Source: Hymenobacter cellulosivorans (lineage in GTDB: Bacteria > Bacteroidota > Bacteroidia > Cytophagales > Hymenobacteraceae). Taken from it: a stretch of DNA of 64,000 nt. Shown one piece after another: positions 7,990 to 15,975 of this stretch (the stretch's first letter is position 1; each line of letters starts with the position of its first letter). The stretch lies in contig NZ_CP095049.1 of NCBI RefSeq assembly GCF_022919135.1, positions 5,465,001 through 5,529,000 on the forward strand, written 5' to 3'. A program made the position numbers and the translations under genes. The notes under the pieces were generated by a model. The model searched no databases. It had not been told where the DNA came from and worked only from the letters and a program-made list of their open reading frames with translations.

Positions 7990-8024
7990 GCCCGCTTTCG
8001 GTTGACAACCCGAAGGCGGGCTTT
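7990..8024 (+). terminator. clpP terminator
   Basis: GCCCGC (7990-7995) with GCGGGC (8016-8021), and TTCGG with CCGAA inside, form a bulged stem followed by TTTT. It stands between clpP and the clpX promoter. Confidence 0.75.
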
Positions 8025-8091
8025 TGGTTCTTTTAAGTAGAGACCCGACAGTAAGCAACTTTTTTTGCTGCGTGCGGCGTTTGCGTTTTCG

Positions 8092-8099
8092 TACCTTTG
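8092..8099 (+). promoter_or_regulatory. -7 element of the clpX promoter; decides the clpX start
   Basis: TACCTTTG is an exact TAnnTTTG match. A TTTG lies 24 bases upstream (8064-8067), a little too far for an ideal -33. A TTG codon at 8097 opens the reading frame inside this element, so it cannot be the real start; the ATG at 8154 must be used. Confidence 0.65.
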
Positions 8100-8153
8100 G
8101 GGTGGCTTCGGGCAAAACGAGGCAAATCCTACCCCATCCTGAGAGTCCTAGCA

Positions 8154-9383
8154 ATGGCAGATATAACGTGCTCCTTCTGCGGTAAGAGCAAAAAAGATGT
8201 CTCGGTCATGATTTCCGGCATCAACGCCCACATTTGTGAGCGGTGCGTGGGTCAGGCCCAGCAGATATTAAACGAGGAGAACAAGATCCGCTCGAATTCC
8301 AAGACCCCGAAGTTTAACCTGGTGAAACCCCGGGAAATGAAGGAGTATCTGGATCAGTACGTGGTAGGCCAGGACGAGGCCAAGAAGGTGATGTCGGTGG
8401 CCGTGTACAACCACTACAAGCGCCTGATGCAGCCCAAAACCACCGGTAAGGATGACGTAACGATTGAAAAGTCGAACATCATCATGGTGGGCGAAACCGG
8501 CACAGGCAAGACCTTTCTGGCTAAAATGCTGGCCAACATCCTGCAGGTACCCTTCTGCATTGCCGACGCTACCGTGCTGACCGAAGCCGGCTACGTAGGC
8601 GAAGACGTGGAAAGCATCCTGACCCGCCTACTCCAGGCCGCCGATTACAACGTGGAGGCCGCCGAGCGAGGCATCGTCTACATCGACGAAGTCGATAAGA
8701 TTGCCCGCAAGAGCGACAACCCCAGCATCACGCGCGACGTGAGCGGCGAGGGCGTGCAGCAGGCCATGCTCAAGCTGCTCGAAGGCACCACGGTAAACGT
8801 ACCACCCCACGGCGGCCGCAAGCATCCCGAGCAGAAGATGATTACGGTAAACACCGAGAACATCCTCTTCATCTGCGGCGGCGCCTTCGTAGGCATCGAC
8901 CGGATTATCAAGAGCCGGTTGAACACCAAGCCTATGGGCTTTGCCAAGACCCAGCTCTCGGACAAGGTGGATACCAACAACTTCCTGCGCTACGTAACGG
9001 CCGTGGATCTGAAAGCTTTCGGCTTGATTCCCGAGCTCATCGGCCGCCTGCCCGTGCTAACCCACCTCAACCCGCTGGACCACGCCACGCTGCGCAAGAT
9101 TCTGACCGAGCCCAAAAACTCGATTGTGAAGCAGTACGCGCGCCTCTTCGAGATGGAAGACATTGAGCTGACCTTTACCGAGGAAGCCCTGGAGTACATC
9201 GTGCTCAAGGCCGACGAGTACCGTCTCGGCGCCCGCGGCCTACGCAGCATCTGTGAGAGCATCATGACCGACGCCATGTTCGACATGCCTTCGGATGCCG
9301 ACGCCAAGGAGCTGATCATCGACCTCGACTATGCCCAGGGCAAGTTCGAAAAGTCGCCTTTGAAGCAGTTGCGCGCGGCGTAA
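8154..9383 (+). CDS. clpX: ATP-dependent Clp protease ATP-binding subunit
   Basis: AAA+ unfoldase that recognises tagged substrates and threads them into ClpP. The 409 residues begin [12 protein letters not shown]. The N-terminal zinc-binding domain has Cys6/9/28/31. Walker A is GETGTGKT, Walker B is VYIDEVDK, and the pore loop contains GYVGEDVES. The ClpP-docking loop, IGF in E. coli, appears to be MGF (in TKPMGFAK), a conservative change. [11 protein letters not shown] and GARGLRS are family-typical. The frame is open upstream to a TTG at 8097, but that lies in the -7 box. A strong terminator follows. Confidence 0.97.
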   Translation: MADITCSFCGKSKKDVSVMISGINAHICERCVGQAQQILNEENKIRSNSKTPKFNLVKPREMKEYLDQYVVGQDEAKKVMSVAVYNHYKRLMQPKTTGKDDVTIEKSNIIMVGETGTGKTFLAKMLANILQVPFCIADATVLTEAGYVGEDVESILTRLLQAADYNVEAAERGIVYIDEVDKIARKSDNPSITRDVSGEGVQQAMLKLLEGTTVNVPPHGGRKHPEQKMITVNTENILFICGGAFVGIDRIIKSRLNTKPMGFAKTQLSDKVDTNNFLRYVTAVDLKAFGLIPELIGRLPVLTHLNPLDHATLRKILTEPKNSIVKQYARLFEMEDIELTFTEEALEYIVLKADEYRLGARGLRSICESIMTDAMFDMPSDADAKELIIDLDYAQGKFEKSPLKQLRAA

Positions 9384-9399
9384 GCCTCATTCGTTAAAA

Positions 9400-9439
9400 A
9401 CAGAAAGCCCCGGCAAGTCATCCTGTCGGGGCTTTCTGT
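9400..9439 (+). terminator. clpX terminator
   Basis: A 13-bp perfect stem (9400-9412 with 9427-9439) has an ACAGAAAG left arm and CTTTCTGT right arm and could serve both strands. It lies immediately before the 21-bp repeat array. Confidence 0.8.
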
Positions 9440-9471
9440 GTGTACTCACTTCCTAAAAATCGCACAAATCC

Positions 9472-9703
9472 CAGCGTACGGCCACCAAAATCCCCGGCTA
9501 TAGTTAAAACGACTCCGGCCCTAGAATCAACCGCTCCGGGTGTAGCCCCAGTCGTTCCGGCTATGGCCACAACCATTCCGGGTCCGGACGCAACGAATCC
9601 GGCTCTAGTCTCAAGCATTCCGGGTGCGGACGCAATGCTTCCGGGTATGGTTTCGCCCATTCCGGGTATAGACCTAAGCATTCCGGCTACGGTCACAGGT
9701 TTT
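9472..9703. repeat. 21-bp tandem repeat array in a convergent spacer
   Basis: CCGG recurs at 9494, 9515, 9536, 9557, 9578, 9599, 9620, 9641, 9662 and 9683, exactly 21 bases apart ten times. A degenerate unit precedes it from about 9472. The unit is roughly TTCCGGSTNTGGNCNCAANCA, with the CCGG core best conserved. Because 21 is a multiple of three and the unit lacks stops, long open frames exist on both strands (for example a Pro-Ala/Gly heptad frame on plus). I regard these as a by-product and not as genes. The array fills the spacer between convergent clpX and lpxB. Confidence 0.9.
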
Positions 9704-9734
9704 TCCAACTGATGGCGCAGTTTTCGGCCCCTCT

Positions 9735-10844
9735 TTACCTCTTCAGATACCCCACCATCAACTCGGCAGCTTTCTTGGCGGCGTTGTTGCGGCCCAACTT
9801 GTCCTGCAATTCAGCATAGCCGGCTTTCTGCTGAGCAATAAATTCCTCATCCTGCAACACCTTCTTTAGCTCGGTCACCAGGTTACGGGAGTTGAATTCG
9901 CCCTGAATGAGCTCCTTGACCACCTCCTTGCCGGCAATCAGGTTGACCAAGGAAATATAAGGCACCTTAATAACGGCCTTGCCAATGGCGTACGACACGG
10001 CGCTGGTGCGGTAGCACACCACCTGCGGCACATTGAACAGAGCCGTTTCGAGCGTAGCCGTGCCGCTGGTAACCAGGGCTGCTTTAGCGTGGCTGAGCAG
10101 GTCGTAGGTTTGGTCGAAGAGGATGCGGACGTTGTTGCGCTCGAAGTTGGCGTAGTAGTTCCGGTCGAGGTTCGTAACACCGGCCACCACAAACTGGTAG
10201 TCGAGGAACGGCGGGATGATGGCCGTCATTTCGTAGAGCATCTCCTCTATTTCCTGCTTGCGCGAGCCGGGCAGCACCGCAATAATGGGCCGCTGGGGGT
10301 CAAGGTTATTGCGCTGGTAGAAGTCCTGGGACGGGACGTGCTCGGCAATGGCATCCACGGTAGGGTTGCCGATGTAGTCCACCTTGTAGTCGAAGCGCTG
10401 ATAGAACTCCGCTTCAAAGGGCAGAATCACGAACATCTTATCCACCAGGGCCTTCACCTTATGCACGCGGCCCTGGTTCCAGGCCCAGATCTTGGGCGAA
10501 ATATAGTAGAACACCTTCAGCCCCTGCGCCTTGGCAAACTTGGCCACGCGCATGTTGAAGCCGGCATAATCCACCAGAATTACCACATCGGGCTGGTAGG
10601 CGGTAATATCGCGCTGGCACTCCTTGAGGTAGCCCCGAAACTTCAGAATGCTGGTAGCCGCTTCCCAGAAACCCATAATGGCCATTTCCTGGTAGTGGTG
10701 CACCAGCGTGCCGCCCTGCTCCTGCATCATGTCGCCGCCCCAGCCCCTGAATTCGGCCTGCGGGTCCTGCTGCCGCAGCTCGCGCATGAGGTGGGAAGCG
10801 TGGAAGTCGCCGGAACGCTCACCAGCAATCAGATAGTACTTCAT
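9735..10844 (-). CDS. lpxB: lipid-A-disaccharide synthase
   Basis: Glycosyltransferase that joins UDP-diacylglucosamine and lipid X to make the lipid A disaccharide, at the inner face of the cytoplasmic membrane. The 369 residues fit the family. The N-terminus KYYLIAGERSGDFHASHLM corresponds to the AGExSGD signature, and GWGGDMM, the IMGFWE segment, KIWAWNQ and LPGSRKQE are typical GT19 sequences. It lies 11 bases downstream of the pterin synthase gene and is probably cotranscribed. Other lpx genes are not in the window; hldD nearby also serves lipopolysaccharide synthesis. Confidence 0.95.
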   Translation of the reverse strand: MKYYLIAGERSGDFHASHLMRELRQQDPQAEFRGWGGDMMQEQGGTLVHHYQEMAIMGFWEAATSILKFRGYLKECQRDITAYQPDVVILVDYAGFNMRVAKFAKAQGLKVFYYISPKIWAWNQGRVHKVKALVDKMFVILPFEAEFYQRFDYKVDYIGNPTVDAIAEHVPSQDFYQRNNLDPQRPIIAVLPGSRKQEIEEMLYEMTAIIPPFLDYQFVVAGVTNLDRNYYANFERNNVRILFDQTYDLLSHAKAALVTSGTATLETALFNVPQVVCYRTSAVSYAIGKAVIKVPYISLVNLIAGKEVVKELIQGEFNSRNLVTELKKVLQDEEFIAQQKAGYAELQDKLGRNNAAKKAAELMVGYLKR

Positions 10845-10855
10845 TCGTAGTTGAT

Positions 10856-11272
10856 TTACTCCCCGTAATATTCCACGAAGTTGCGCGGGGTTTCGTAGAG
10901 CTTAATGCAGTGCAGCTGGGCGCTGGAAATCTTGGGAATTTCGCGGGCCAGAATCTGCCAGAAAGCCACGACCAGGTTTTCGGTGCTGGCCAGTTGGTCT
11001 TTCATGAAGGGCACGTCGAGGTTAAGGTTTTTGTGGTCAACCTGGTCGACGACGTGCTCCCGGATGATGTTGCTAAGCTGTTTAAGGTCGATGACAAAGC
11101 CCGTTTCCGGGTCGGGCTGGCCTTTCACGGTCACAATCAGGTCGTAGTTGTGGCCGTGCCAGTTGGTGTTGGCGCAGGGTCCAAACACTTCTTTGTTGCG
11201 CTCCTCGGTCCAGGCAGGGTTATAGAGCTTATGAGCGGCGTTGAAATGCTCCTGCCGGCTGACGTAAATCAT
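10856..11272 (-). CDS. 6-pyruvoyl-tetrahydropterin synthase / QueD family enzyme
   Basis: A 138-residue T-fold enzyme acting on dihydroneopterin triphosphate. Zinc ligands are His14 (FNAAHK) and the two histidines of HGHNY; the catalytic cysteine is in GPCANTNWHGHNY. The Cys-x5-HGH spacing, the ENLVV segment and the C-terminal LYETPRNFVEYYGE resemble animal PTPS more than QueD, where the spacing is Cys-x3-HGH. The product may therefore be a tetrahydropterin and not the queuosine precursor. I chose ATG 11272 over an upstream TTG because the protein family starts there. It lies just upstream of lpxB and 92 bases downstream of the permease gene. Confidence 0.85.
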   Translation of the reverse strand: MIYVSRQEHFNAAHKLYNPAWTEERNKEVFGPCANTNWHGHNYDLIVTVKGQPDPETGFVIDLKQLSNIIREHVVDQVDHKNLNLDVPFMKDQLASTENLVVAFWQILAREIPKISSAQLHCIKLYETPRNFVEYYGE

Positions 11273-11364
11273 TCGTTGGGTACTGAAGTGAGGGGGCAAC
11301 TGGGGGCTGCAGCTGCCAAAAATGGCCCGGCTTGCTCAGCCACTGCAACCGGCAATTACTCCGG

Positions 11365-12372
11365 TTAAAGCGCCACGCGCTTTTTGCGCAGCAAATATAC
11401 GAAGAACGGTACGCCGAATAAGGCTGTAATCAGCCCGACCGGCAAGCCCGCCGGCGGATACAGCAGCCGGGCCAGCAGGTCGCAGCCCAGCAGGAAGTCG
11501 GCGCCGAGCAGGGCGCAGAACAGCAGGTTGGCCCGGCCCGTGACGCCCAGCAGCCAGCGGGTAAGGTGGGGAATCATCAGCCCGACGAAGCCTACGGGCC
11601 CACACAGCGCCACTACGCAGCCGGTAAGGGTGGCCGCCAGAACGACCAGAATCCAGCGGGTGCGGGCCACGGGCACCCCCAGAGTTTGGGCCCGCTCTTC
11701 TCCCAGCAGCAGCACATTGAGGTCTTTTTGCAGGAAAACCAGCAGAAACAAGGCCAGTGCCAGGGCCCCGGCCGGGTAGGGCAGTACGTCCCAGCCGGCC
11801 CGCTCGAAGCTGCCCATGGCCCAGAACACCACCGTGCGCAGTTGCCCTTCGGAGCTGGCCAGAAACGAGAGCAGTCCGCCCAGAGCAGCCGTTAGGGAAC
11901 TGATAGCCACCCCGGCCAGAAGCAGCTGCCCCGGAATCAGTTGGCCCCGCTGGCTGCCCAGGGCCACCACCAGCAGCGTCGTGACCAGGCCACCAAACAG
12001 GGCGGCCACCGGCGGCAGGTAAATTCCGGCTACGGTAACATTAGTGAGCAACGAAAAGCACAAAATAGCACCTAGCGAAGCGCCCGAGGCTGTGCCCAGC
12101 AGATATGGGTCGGCTAGGGCATTATTGACCATGGCCTGCATCAGATACCCACTCACGGCCAGACTGGCCCCGGCCAGCAGCGCCATCATAATGCGCGGCA
12201 GCCGCAGCTCTACCAGCGCCAGTTGGGCCGGGTCCTGGGGGTTGTAGTGCAGCAACGTGCGGCCAATAAAGGCGTAGTCGGTGGCAAAGCTGCCGATGCG
12301 CAGACCCAGCACGACCAGCACCAGCAGTAGCCCGAGGCTTATCAGAATCCAGGGGGCGGCAGGCCGGCTCAT
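11365..12372 (-). CDS. FecCD/BtuC-family ABC importer permease
   Basis: Inner-membrane permease for vitamin B12, haem or iron-siderophore uptake. The 335 residues are strongly hydrophobic with about ten predicted membrane segments and the family's GxxxGxxxQ-like ASLAVSGYLMQAM segment near residue 70. The cytoplasmic coupling region GPVGFVGLMIPHLTRWLLG is diagnostic for the family. Its ATG overlaps the stop of the binding-protein gene (ATGA), so the two are co-translated. No ATPase gene lies nearby; the BtuD/FecE partner must be elsewhere. Substrate is unassigned. Confidence 0.92.
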   Translation of the reverse strand: MSRPAAPWILISLGLLLVLVVLGLRIGSFATDYAFIGRTLLHYNPQDPAQLALVELRLPRIMMALLAGASLAVSGYLMQAMVNNALADPYLLGTASGASLGAILCFSLLTNVTVAGIYLPPVAALFGGLVTTLLVVALGSQRGQLIPGQLLLAGVAISSLTAALGGLLSFLASSEGQLRTVVFWAMGSFERAGWDVLPYPAGALALALFLLVFLQKDLNVLLLGEERAQTLGVPVARTRWILVVLAATLTGCVVALCGPVGFVGLMIPHLTRWLLGVTGRANLLFCALLGADFLLGCDLLARLLYPPAGLPVGLITALFGVPFFVYLLRKKRVAL

Positions 12373-13280
12373 GAGGCGGGAGGAGCCCAGACAAGCCGCT
12401 GCAGCTCCCGCACCGACTGTACTACGCGCGGACTGGGCCGCTCCATCAGGTCGCCGGTAACGTCGTAAACGCGGCGGGTCTGGTAGGCCTTAATGCGCTT
12501 GAGTTCGGGGTATTTCTTGAAGAAAGTGCTATCCAGCTCGCCGAACCGGCCACCAATGAGCACGTCGGGGTTGAGCTTGAGGATGTACTCCCGGGTCAGG
12601 GCCGGGTAGGGCTGGGCAAAGTGCTCCGTTACGGCGTTCTTTCCCCCTGCCAGCCGGATTTTATCGGTAAAGAGCGTATTCTCGCCATACACATAAATTG
12701 GGTCCTGCCAGGTGATGGCCAGTACGGCCGGGGCCTGGGTAGGTCGGGGCAACTGCTGAACGGCCCGCAGTTCGGCCCGCAGTGAGTCGGTCAGCTTTTT
12801 GGCTTGGGCGGAGCGGCCCAGAATACGGCCCAGGTCGTTGAGGCCGCGCAGAATGTCGTGGGCAGTGGTGTAGCGCTGGCAATACACCGGGATGCCCAGC
12901 TTTTCGAGGCGGGCAATATCGTCGAGGGAGGTAATGCCTTCGGTAGTGAAAACTACATCGGGATGCAGGGCGACGAGGCCTTCCAGATCGAGCGGGTAGC
13001 TGTTGATGACGCGCTTGCGCAGAGCTGCCTGCGGGTAGTCGCACACCTGGGTGCGGGCCACGATGGTGCTGGTATCAGCCACGGCGTAGAGCATTTCGGT
13101 CATCGAAGCCGCCAACGACATGATGCGGCGCGGCCGGGCCGGAATAGTGAGCTGGTGGCCCACATCGTCGGTGACGTGCTGGGGAGCCTCGGCGGGAGCA
13201 GTAGCGGCCGGTTTGTCGTTCGACTGACACGCGGCCAGCAGGCAGCTCAACACAAGCAAGGGCGACAGAAAACGAATCAT
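12369..13280 (-). CDS. BtuF-like substrate-binding lipoprotein of a metal-chelate importer
   Basis: A 303-residue helical-backbone metal receptor (periplasmic binding protein family 2). It begins MIRFLSPLLVLSCLLAAC, with a lipobox whose Cys18 anchors it to a membrane. Typical features are PARPRRIMSLAASMTEMLYA, LDLEGLVALHPDVVF and ILKLNPDVLIGG. The frame stays open upstream to 13688, but that part is antisense to hldD and precedes a -7 element, so ATG 13280 is used. Cobalamin is the likeliest ligand by similarity to BtuF, but haem or siderophores cannot be excluded. Confidence 0.9.
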   Translation of the reverse strand: MIRFLSPLLVLSCLLAACQSNDKPAATAPAEAPQHVTDDVGHQLTIPARPRRIMSLAASMTEMLYAVADTSTIVARTQVCDYPQAALRKRVINSYPLDLEGLVALHPDVVFTTEGITSLDDIARLEKLGIPVYCQRYTTAHDILRGLNDLGRILGRSAQAKKLTDSLRAELRAVQQLPRPTQAPAVLAITWQDPIYVYGENTLFTDKIRLAGGKNAVTEHFAQPYPALTREYILKLNPDVLIGGRFGELDSTFFKKYPELKRIKAYQTRRVYDVTGDLMERPSPRVVQSVRELQRLVWAPPAS

Positions 13281-13284
13281 ACGC

Positions 13285-13292
13285 CAAAGGTA
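13285..13292 (-). promoter_or_regulatory. -7 element abutting the importer start codon
   Basis: TACCTTTG on the minus strand ends 4 bases before the ATG at 13280. If used, transcription would begin at or next to the A of the ATG, giving a leaderless mRNA. No -33 match was found. Confidence 0.5.
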
Positions 13293-13365
13293 GCAGCGGC
13301 GGCGGCTTTTCGTTTGGGCCCGCCAGCCGCCGCCCCAGCCCCTGCGTACCGCTGCCAAAACCGAC

Positions 13366-13399
13366 GTTGGACAGCACCCGGCGTTTTTCCCTACTTTTG
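13366..13399 (+). promoter_or_regulatory. hldD promoter
   Basis: GTTG (13366-13369), 22 bases, then TACTTTTG (13392-13399). The -7 is an exact consensus match; the spacer is slightly long. The ATG follows 17 bases later. Confidence 0.55.
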
Positions 13400-13416
13400 G
13401 CCAAAATATCAGCCTT

Positions 13417-14382
13417 ATGATTGTTGTCACCGGAGCGGCCGGCTTTATTGCCAGCTGCCTTGTTACCCGCCTGAACGCCGCCAACTTCAACGATATCGTG
13501 GTGGTGGACAATTTCGCCGTGGAGCGCAAGCTTGTTAACCTCAAGGGCAAGCACCTGCGCGAGTACGTGGACCGCAACGAGTTTTTTGACTGGCTCGACA
13601 AAAACCATGAGGAGGTGGAATTCATCTTCCACCTCGGCGCCCGCACCGATACCACGGAGCAGGACAAGGCCATTTTCGACCTGCTCAACCTGGAGTATTC
13701 CCAAAAAATATGGCGGGCCTGCTGCCAGTACCAGCTGCCGCTGGTGTACGCCTCCTCGGCCGCGACCTACGGCTCGGGCACGCTGGGTTACTCCGACGAC
13801 GACGCCCTGCTCCCACTGCTACGTCCTCTGAACCCTTACGGCGACTCTAAGAACGACTTCGACAATTGGGCCGTGAATCAGCCTGAAAAGCCGTTTTTCT
13901 GGGCCGGCCTGAAGTTTTTCAACGTGTACGGGCCTAATGAGTACCACAAGGGCCGCATGGCCTCGGTTATTTTTCATGCCTTCGAACAGATCCGGCAGCA
14001 CGGCTCCATGACCTTGTTCCGCTCCCACAACCCCGACTATGCCGACGGCGAGCAGCAGCGTGACTTCGTGTACGTGAAGGACGTGGTGGAAGTGTGCTTC
14101 TTCTTGATGCAGACCCGCAAGGATTCGGGCATTTACAACCTGGGCACCGGTGAGGCCCGCACCTTCCTGGATTTAACTTTGAACACGTTCAAAGCCCTGG
14201 ACCGCACCGCCGATATCCGCTTCCGCGACACACCCGAAGACATCCGCGACACCTACCAGTACTACACCCAGGCCGACATGAGCAAGCTGCGCGGCATCGG
14301 CTACGACCGGCCCTTTACCCGCCTCGAAGACGGCATCGACGACTACGTGCGCAACTACCTCGTGCCGGGCCAGTACTTATAA
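13417..14382 (+). CDS. hldD: ADP-L-glycero-D-manno-heptose 6-epimerase
   Basis: NAD(P)-dependent extended SDR that epimerises ADP-D,D-heptose to ADP-L,D-heptose for the lipopolysaccharide inner core. The 321 residues contain the nucleotide-binding GAAGFIAS (residues 6-13; Ala where Gly is usual in GxxGxxG), the LGARTDTTEQD segment, SSAATYG with the catalytic Ser/Thr, and YGDSKNDFD with the Tyr-x3-Lys pair. FFNVYGPNEYHKGRMASV is strongly HldD-like. It is a single-gene unit with its own promoter and a strong terminator, divergent from the importer genes. Confidence 0.95.
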   Translation: MIVVTGAAGFIASCLVTRLNAANFNDIVVVDNFAVERKLVNLKGKHLREYVDRNEFFDWLDKNHEEVEFIFHLGARTDTTEQDKAIFDLLNLEYSQKIWRACCQYQLPLVYASSAATYGSGTLGYSDDDALLPLLRPLNPYGDSKNDFDNWAVNQPEKPFFWAGLKFFNVYGPNEYHKGRMASVIFHAFEQIRQHGSMTLFRSHNPDYADGEQQRDFVYVKDVVEVCFFLMQTRKDSGIYNLGTGEARTFLDLTLNTFKALDRTADIRFRDTPEDIRDTYQYYTQADMSKLRGIGYDRPFTRLEDGIDDYVRNYLVPGQYL

Positions 14383-14430
14383 AATTGTGGCCCGCACGGG
14401 GATTTTACCCGTTGAGCTTCGTCTTTCTAC

Positions 14431-14473
14431 CCGCCCGGCCGTATGCAGTTTACGGCCGGGCGGTCGGTTTTTA
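14431..14473 (+). terminator. hldD terminator
   Basis: A perfect 13-bp GC-rich stem (14431-14443 with 14451-14463) has a seven-base loop and is followed by TCGGTTTTTA. An ATG at 14443 that opens the next frame lies inside it, which argues for the later GTG start of the oxidoreductase. Confidence 0.85.
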
Positions 14474-14580
14474 GGGCTTCTAAATTCAAGCTCTGCCGCG
14501 CCGGCGGATTTTCCAGACCGGATTTTTTCGCGCATTTTCTGGCCAAATTCCGTTCTGCATCCACTCCACAACCAGCCACG

Positions 14581-15975
14581 GTGTCAGCAAGACGAACCAT
14601 TACGATTCTGGGCGGAGGCTTTTCCGGCTCCATGCTCCTGGTCCAATTGGCCCACCTCCCGGGCGGCCCTTACGACGTAGATGTACACCTAGTGGAACCG
14701 CGGGCCGTGCCGGGGCCAGGGCTGGCGTATTCGGCCCGGCGCAAAGAATACTTGCTCAACGTGCGGGCCCCGTTCCTGAGTGCCTTTCCCCAGGAGCCCA
14801 ATCATTTCCTCAATTGGCTGGCGGCCAGCAAAACCCCGGTATGCCCCAGTGACTTCTGCTCCCGGCAGACCTACGGCAAATACCTGCAGCAGCTCACCGA
14901 AAGCGTATTGGCCTGGCCCGCGGCTAACGGCCTGCGCTTTTTTTGCCACCACCAGAAAGCCGTGGCCGCCACGCTGACCCAGGATGGCCGCTCGGCGACG
15001 GTGCAGCTGGCCGATGGTCACGAAATACGGAGCCGGCGGGTAGTGCTGGCGCTGGGTAACTTCCCCCCGGCCCCCGACCTGCGCCTGAGCGCCGAAGTGC
15101 GTCGCCATCCCGGCTACCACAGCAACCCCTGGGGCCCGCAGGCCCTGCAGAACATTGCGCCCCACCACTCGGTGCTGCTCATTGGCTCGGGCCTTACGGC
15201 TATGGATGTGCTGCTGGGCCTAGCCGCCGACGGCCACCACGGCCCCGTAACGGTAGTGGCCCGCAGTGGGCGTTGGCCTTCGGTACACGGGCCGCTGGGC
15301 CAATCGTACCTGAGCTTTTATGCCAACGAGTTGGCCGGTCTTACCTCCGTAGCGGAAGTAGTACGGGTAGTGCGCCGCCACGTGCGGCAGGCTCAGCAGC
15401 AGGGCCAGGATTGGCGCCCGGTTATCGACTCCCTGCGGCCCGACCTGGGCCGGATCTGGCAGGCCTGGCCCCAAGCCGAACAGGCCCGGTTTCTGCGCCA
15501 CGTGGCTTCTATCTGGTCGGTGGTGCGGCACCGGAGTCCGCCCCAGAACGCGGCCGCTGTGCAACGGATGCTGGACGCGGGCATCGTACGAATGCAGCTG
15601 GGCAAAGTGACGCACATTGAAACTGCTGGCACCGACCTGCAGGTGGAAGTAACCCGCGGCAAGCAGCGCCAGCAGGTGCGGGTGCAACACGTCATTTCCT
15701 GCACCGGTCCCCTACTCGACTATAGCCGCATCCCCGACCCGCTGGTCAGCAGCTTGCGCGCGGCGGGCCATTTGGTGCCCGACGCCCTCCATTTGGGCAT
15801 TACTACTGACGAGCACGGGGCGCTGTGTACTGCTCAAGGTCAGGTTTCGGACGTATTCTACACGCTGGGTCCCAGCCGGCGGCCCGCTTACTTCGAATCG
15901 ACGGCGGTGCCGGAGCTACGGACTCAGGCGGCGGCGCTGGCCCAGCACCTGCAGCCCTTTCTGGCGGCCGACTAA
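14581..15975 (+). CDS. FAD/NAD(P)-binding oxidoreductase
   Basis: A 464-residue flavoprotein of the NAD_binding_9-like group. The Rossmann motif ITILGGGFSGSMLLVQL is at residues 7-23, followed by GPGLAYSARRKEYLLNVRAPFLS, both family hallmarks. A second nucleotide-binding stretch is VLLIGSGLTAMDVLLGL, and ISCTGPLLDYSRI lies near the C-terminus. I take GTG 14581 as the start because the fold begins immediately after it and the only upstream ATG lies in the hldD terminator. The substrate is unknown. Its stop overlaps the stop of the convergent metallophosphoesterase gene by 4 bases. Confidence 0.8.
   Translation: MSARRTITILGGGFSGSMLLVQLAHLPGGPYDVDVHLVEPRAVPGPGLAYSARRKEYLLNVRAPFLSAFPQEPNHFLNWLAASKTPVCPSDFCSRQTYGKYLQQLTESVLAWPAANGLRFFCHHQKAVAATLTQDGRSATVQLADGHEIRSRRVVLALGNFPPAPDLRLSAEVRRHPGYHSNPWGPQALQNIAPHHSVLLIGSGLTAMDVLLGLAADGHHGPVTVVARSGRWPSVHGPLGQSYLSFYANELAGLTSVAEVVRVVRRHVRQAQQQGQDWRPVIDSLRPDLGRIWQAWPQAEQARFLRHVASIWSVVRHRSPPQNAAAVQRMLDAGIVRMQLGKVTHIETAGTDLQVEVTRGKQRQQVRVQHVISCTGPLLDYSRIPDPLVSSLRAAGHLVPDALHLGITTDEHGALCTAQGQVSDVFYTLGPSRRPAYFESTAVPELRTQAAALAQHLQPFLAAD

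Noticed and set aside
9472..9703. CRISPR array
   Set aside because: Units of 21 bp directly abut with no spacers of unique sequence, and there are no cas genes in the window.
9440..9712. Open frame of 90 codons with Pro-Ala/Gly heptads across the 21-bp array, plus one of 96 codons on the other strand
   Set aside because: A 21-base unit with no stop stays open in any frame. The plus frame starts inside the clpX terminator, and neither has a family resemblance or a promoter.
13281..13688. N-terminal extension of the BtuF-like gene
   Set aside because: It is antisense to hldD and lies beyond a promoter element, and the lipobox signal begins at ATG 13280.
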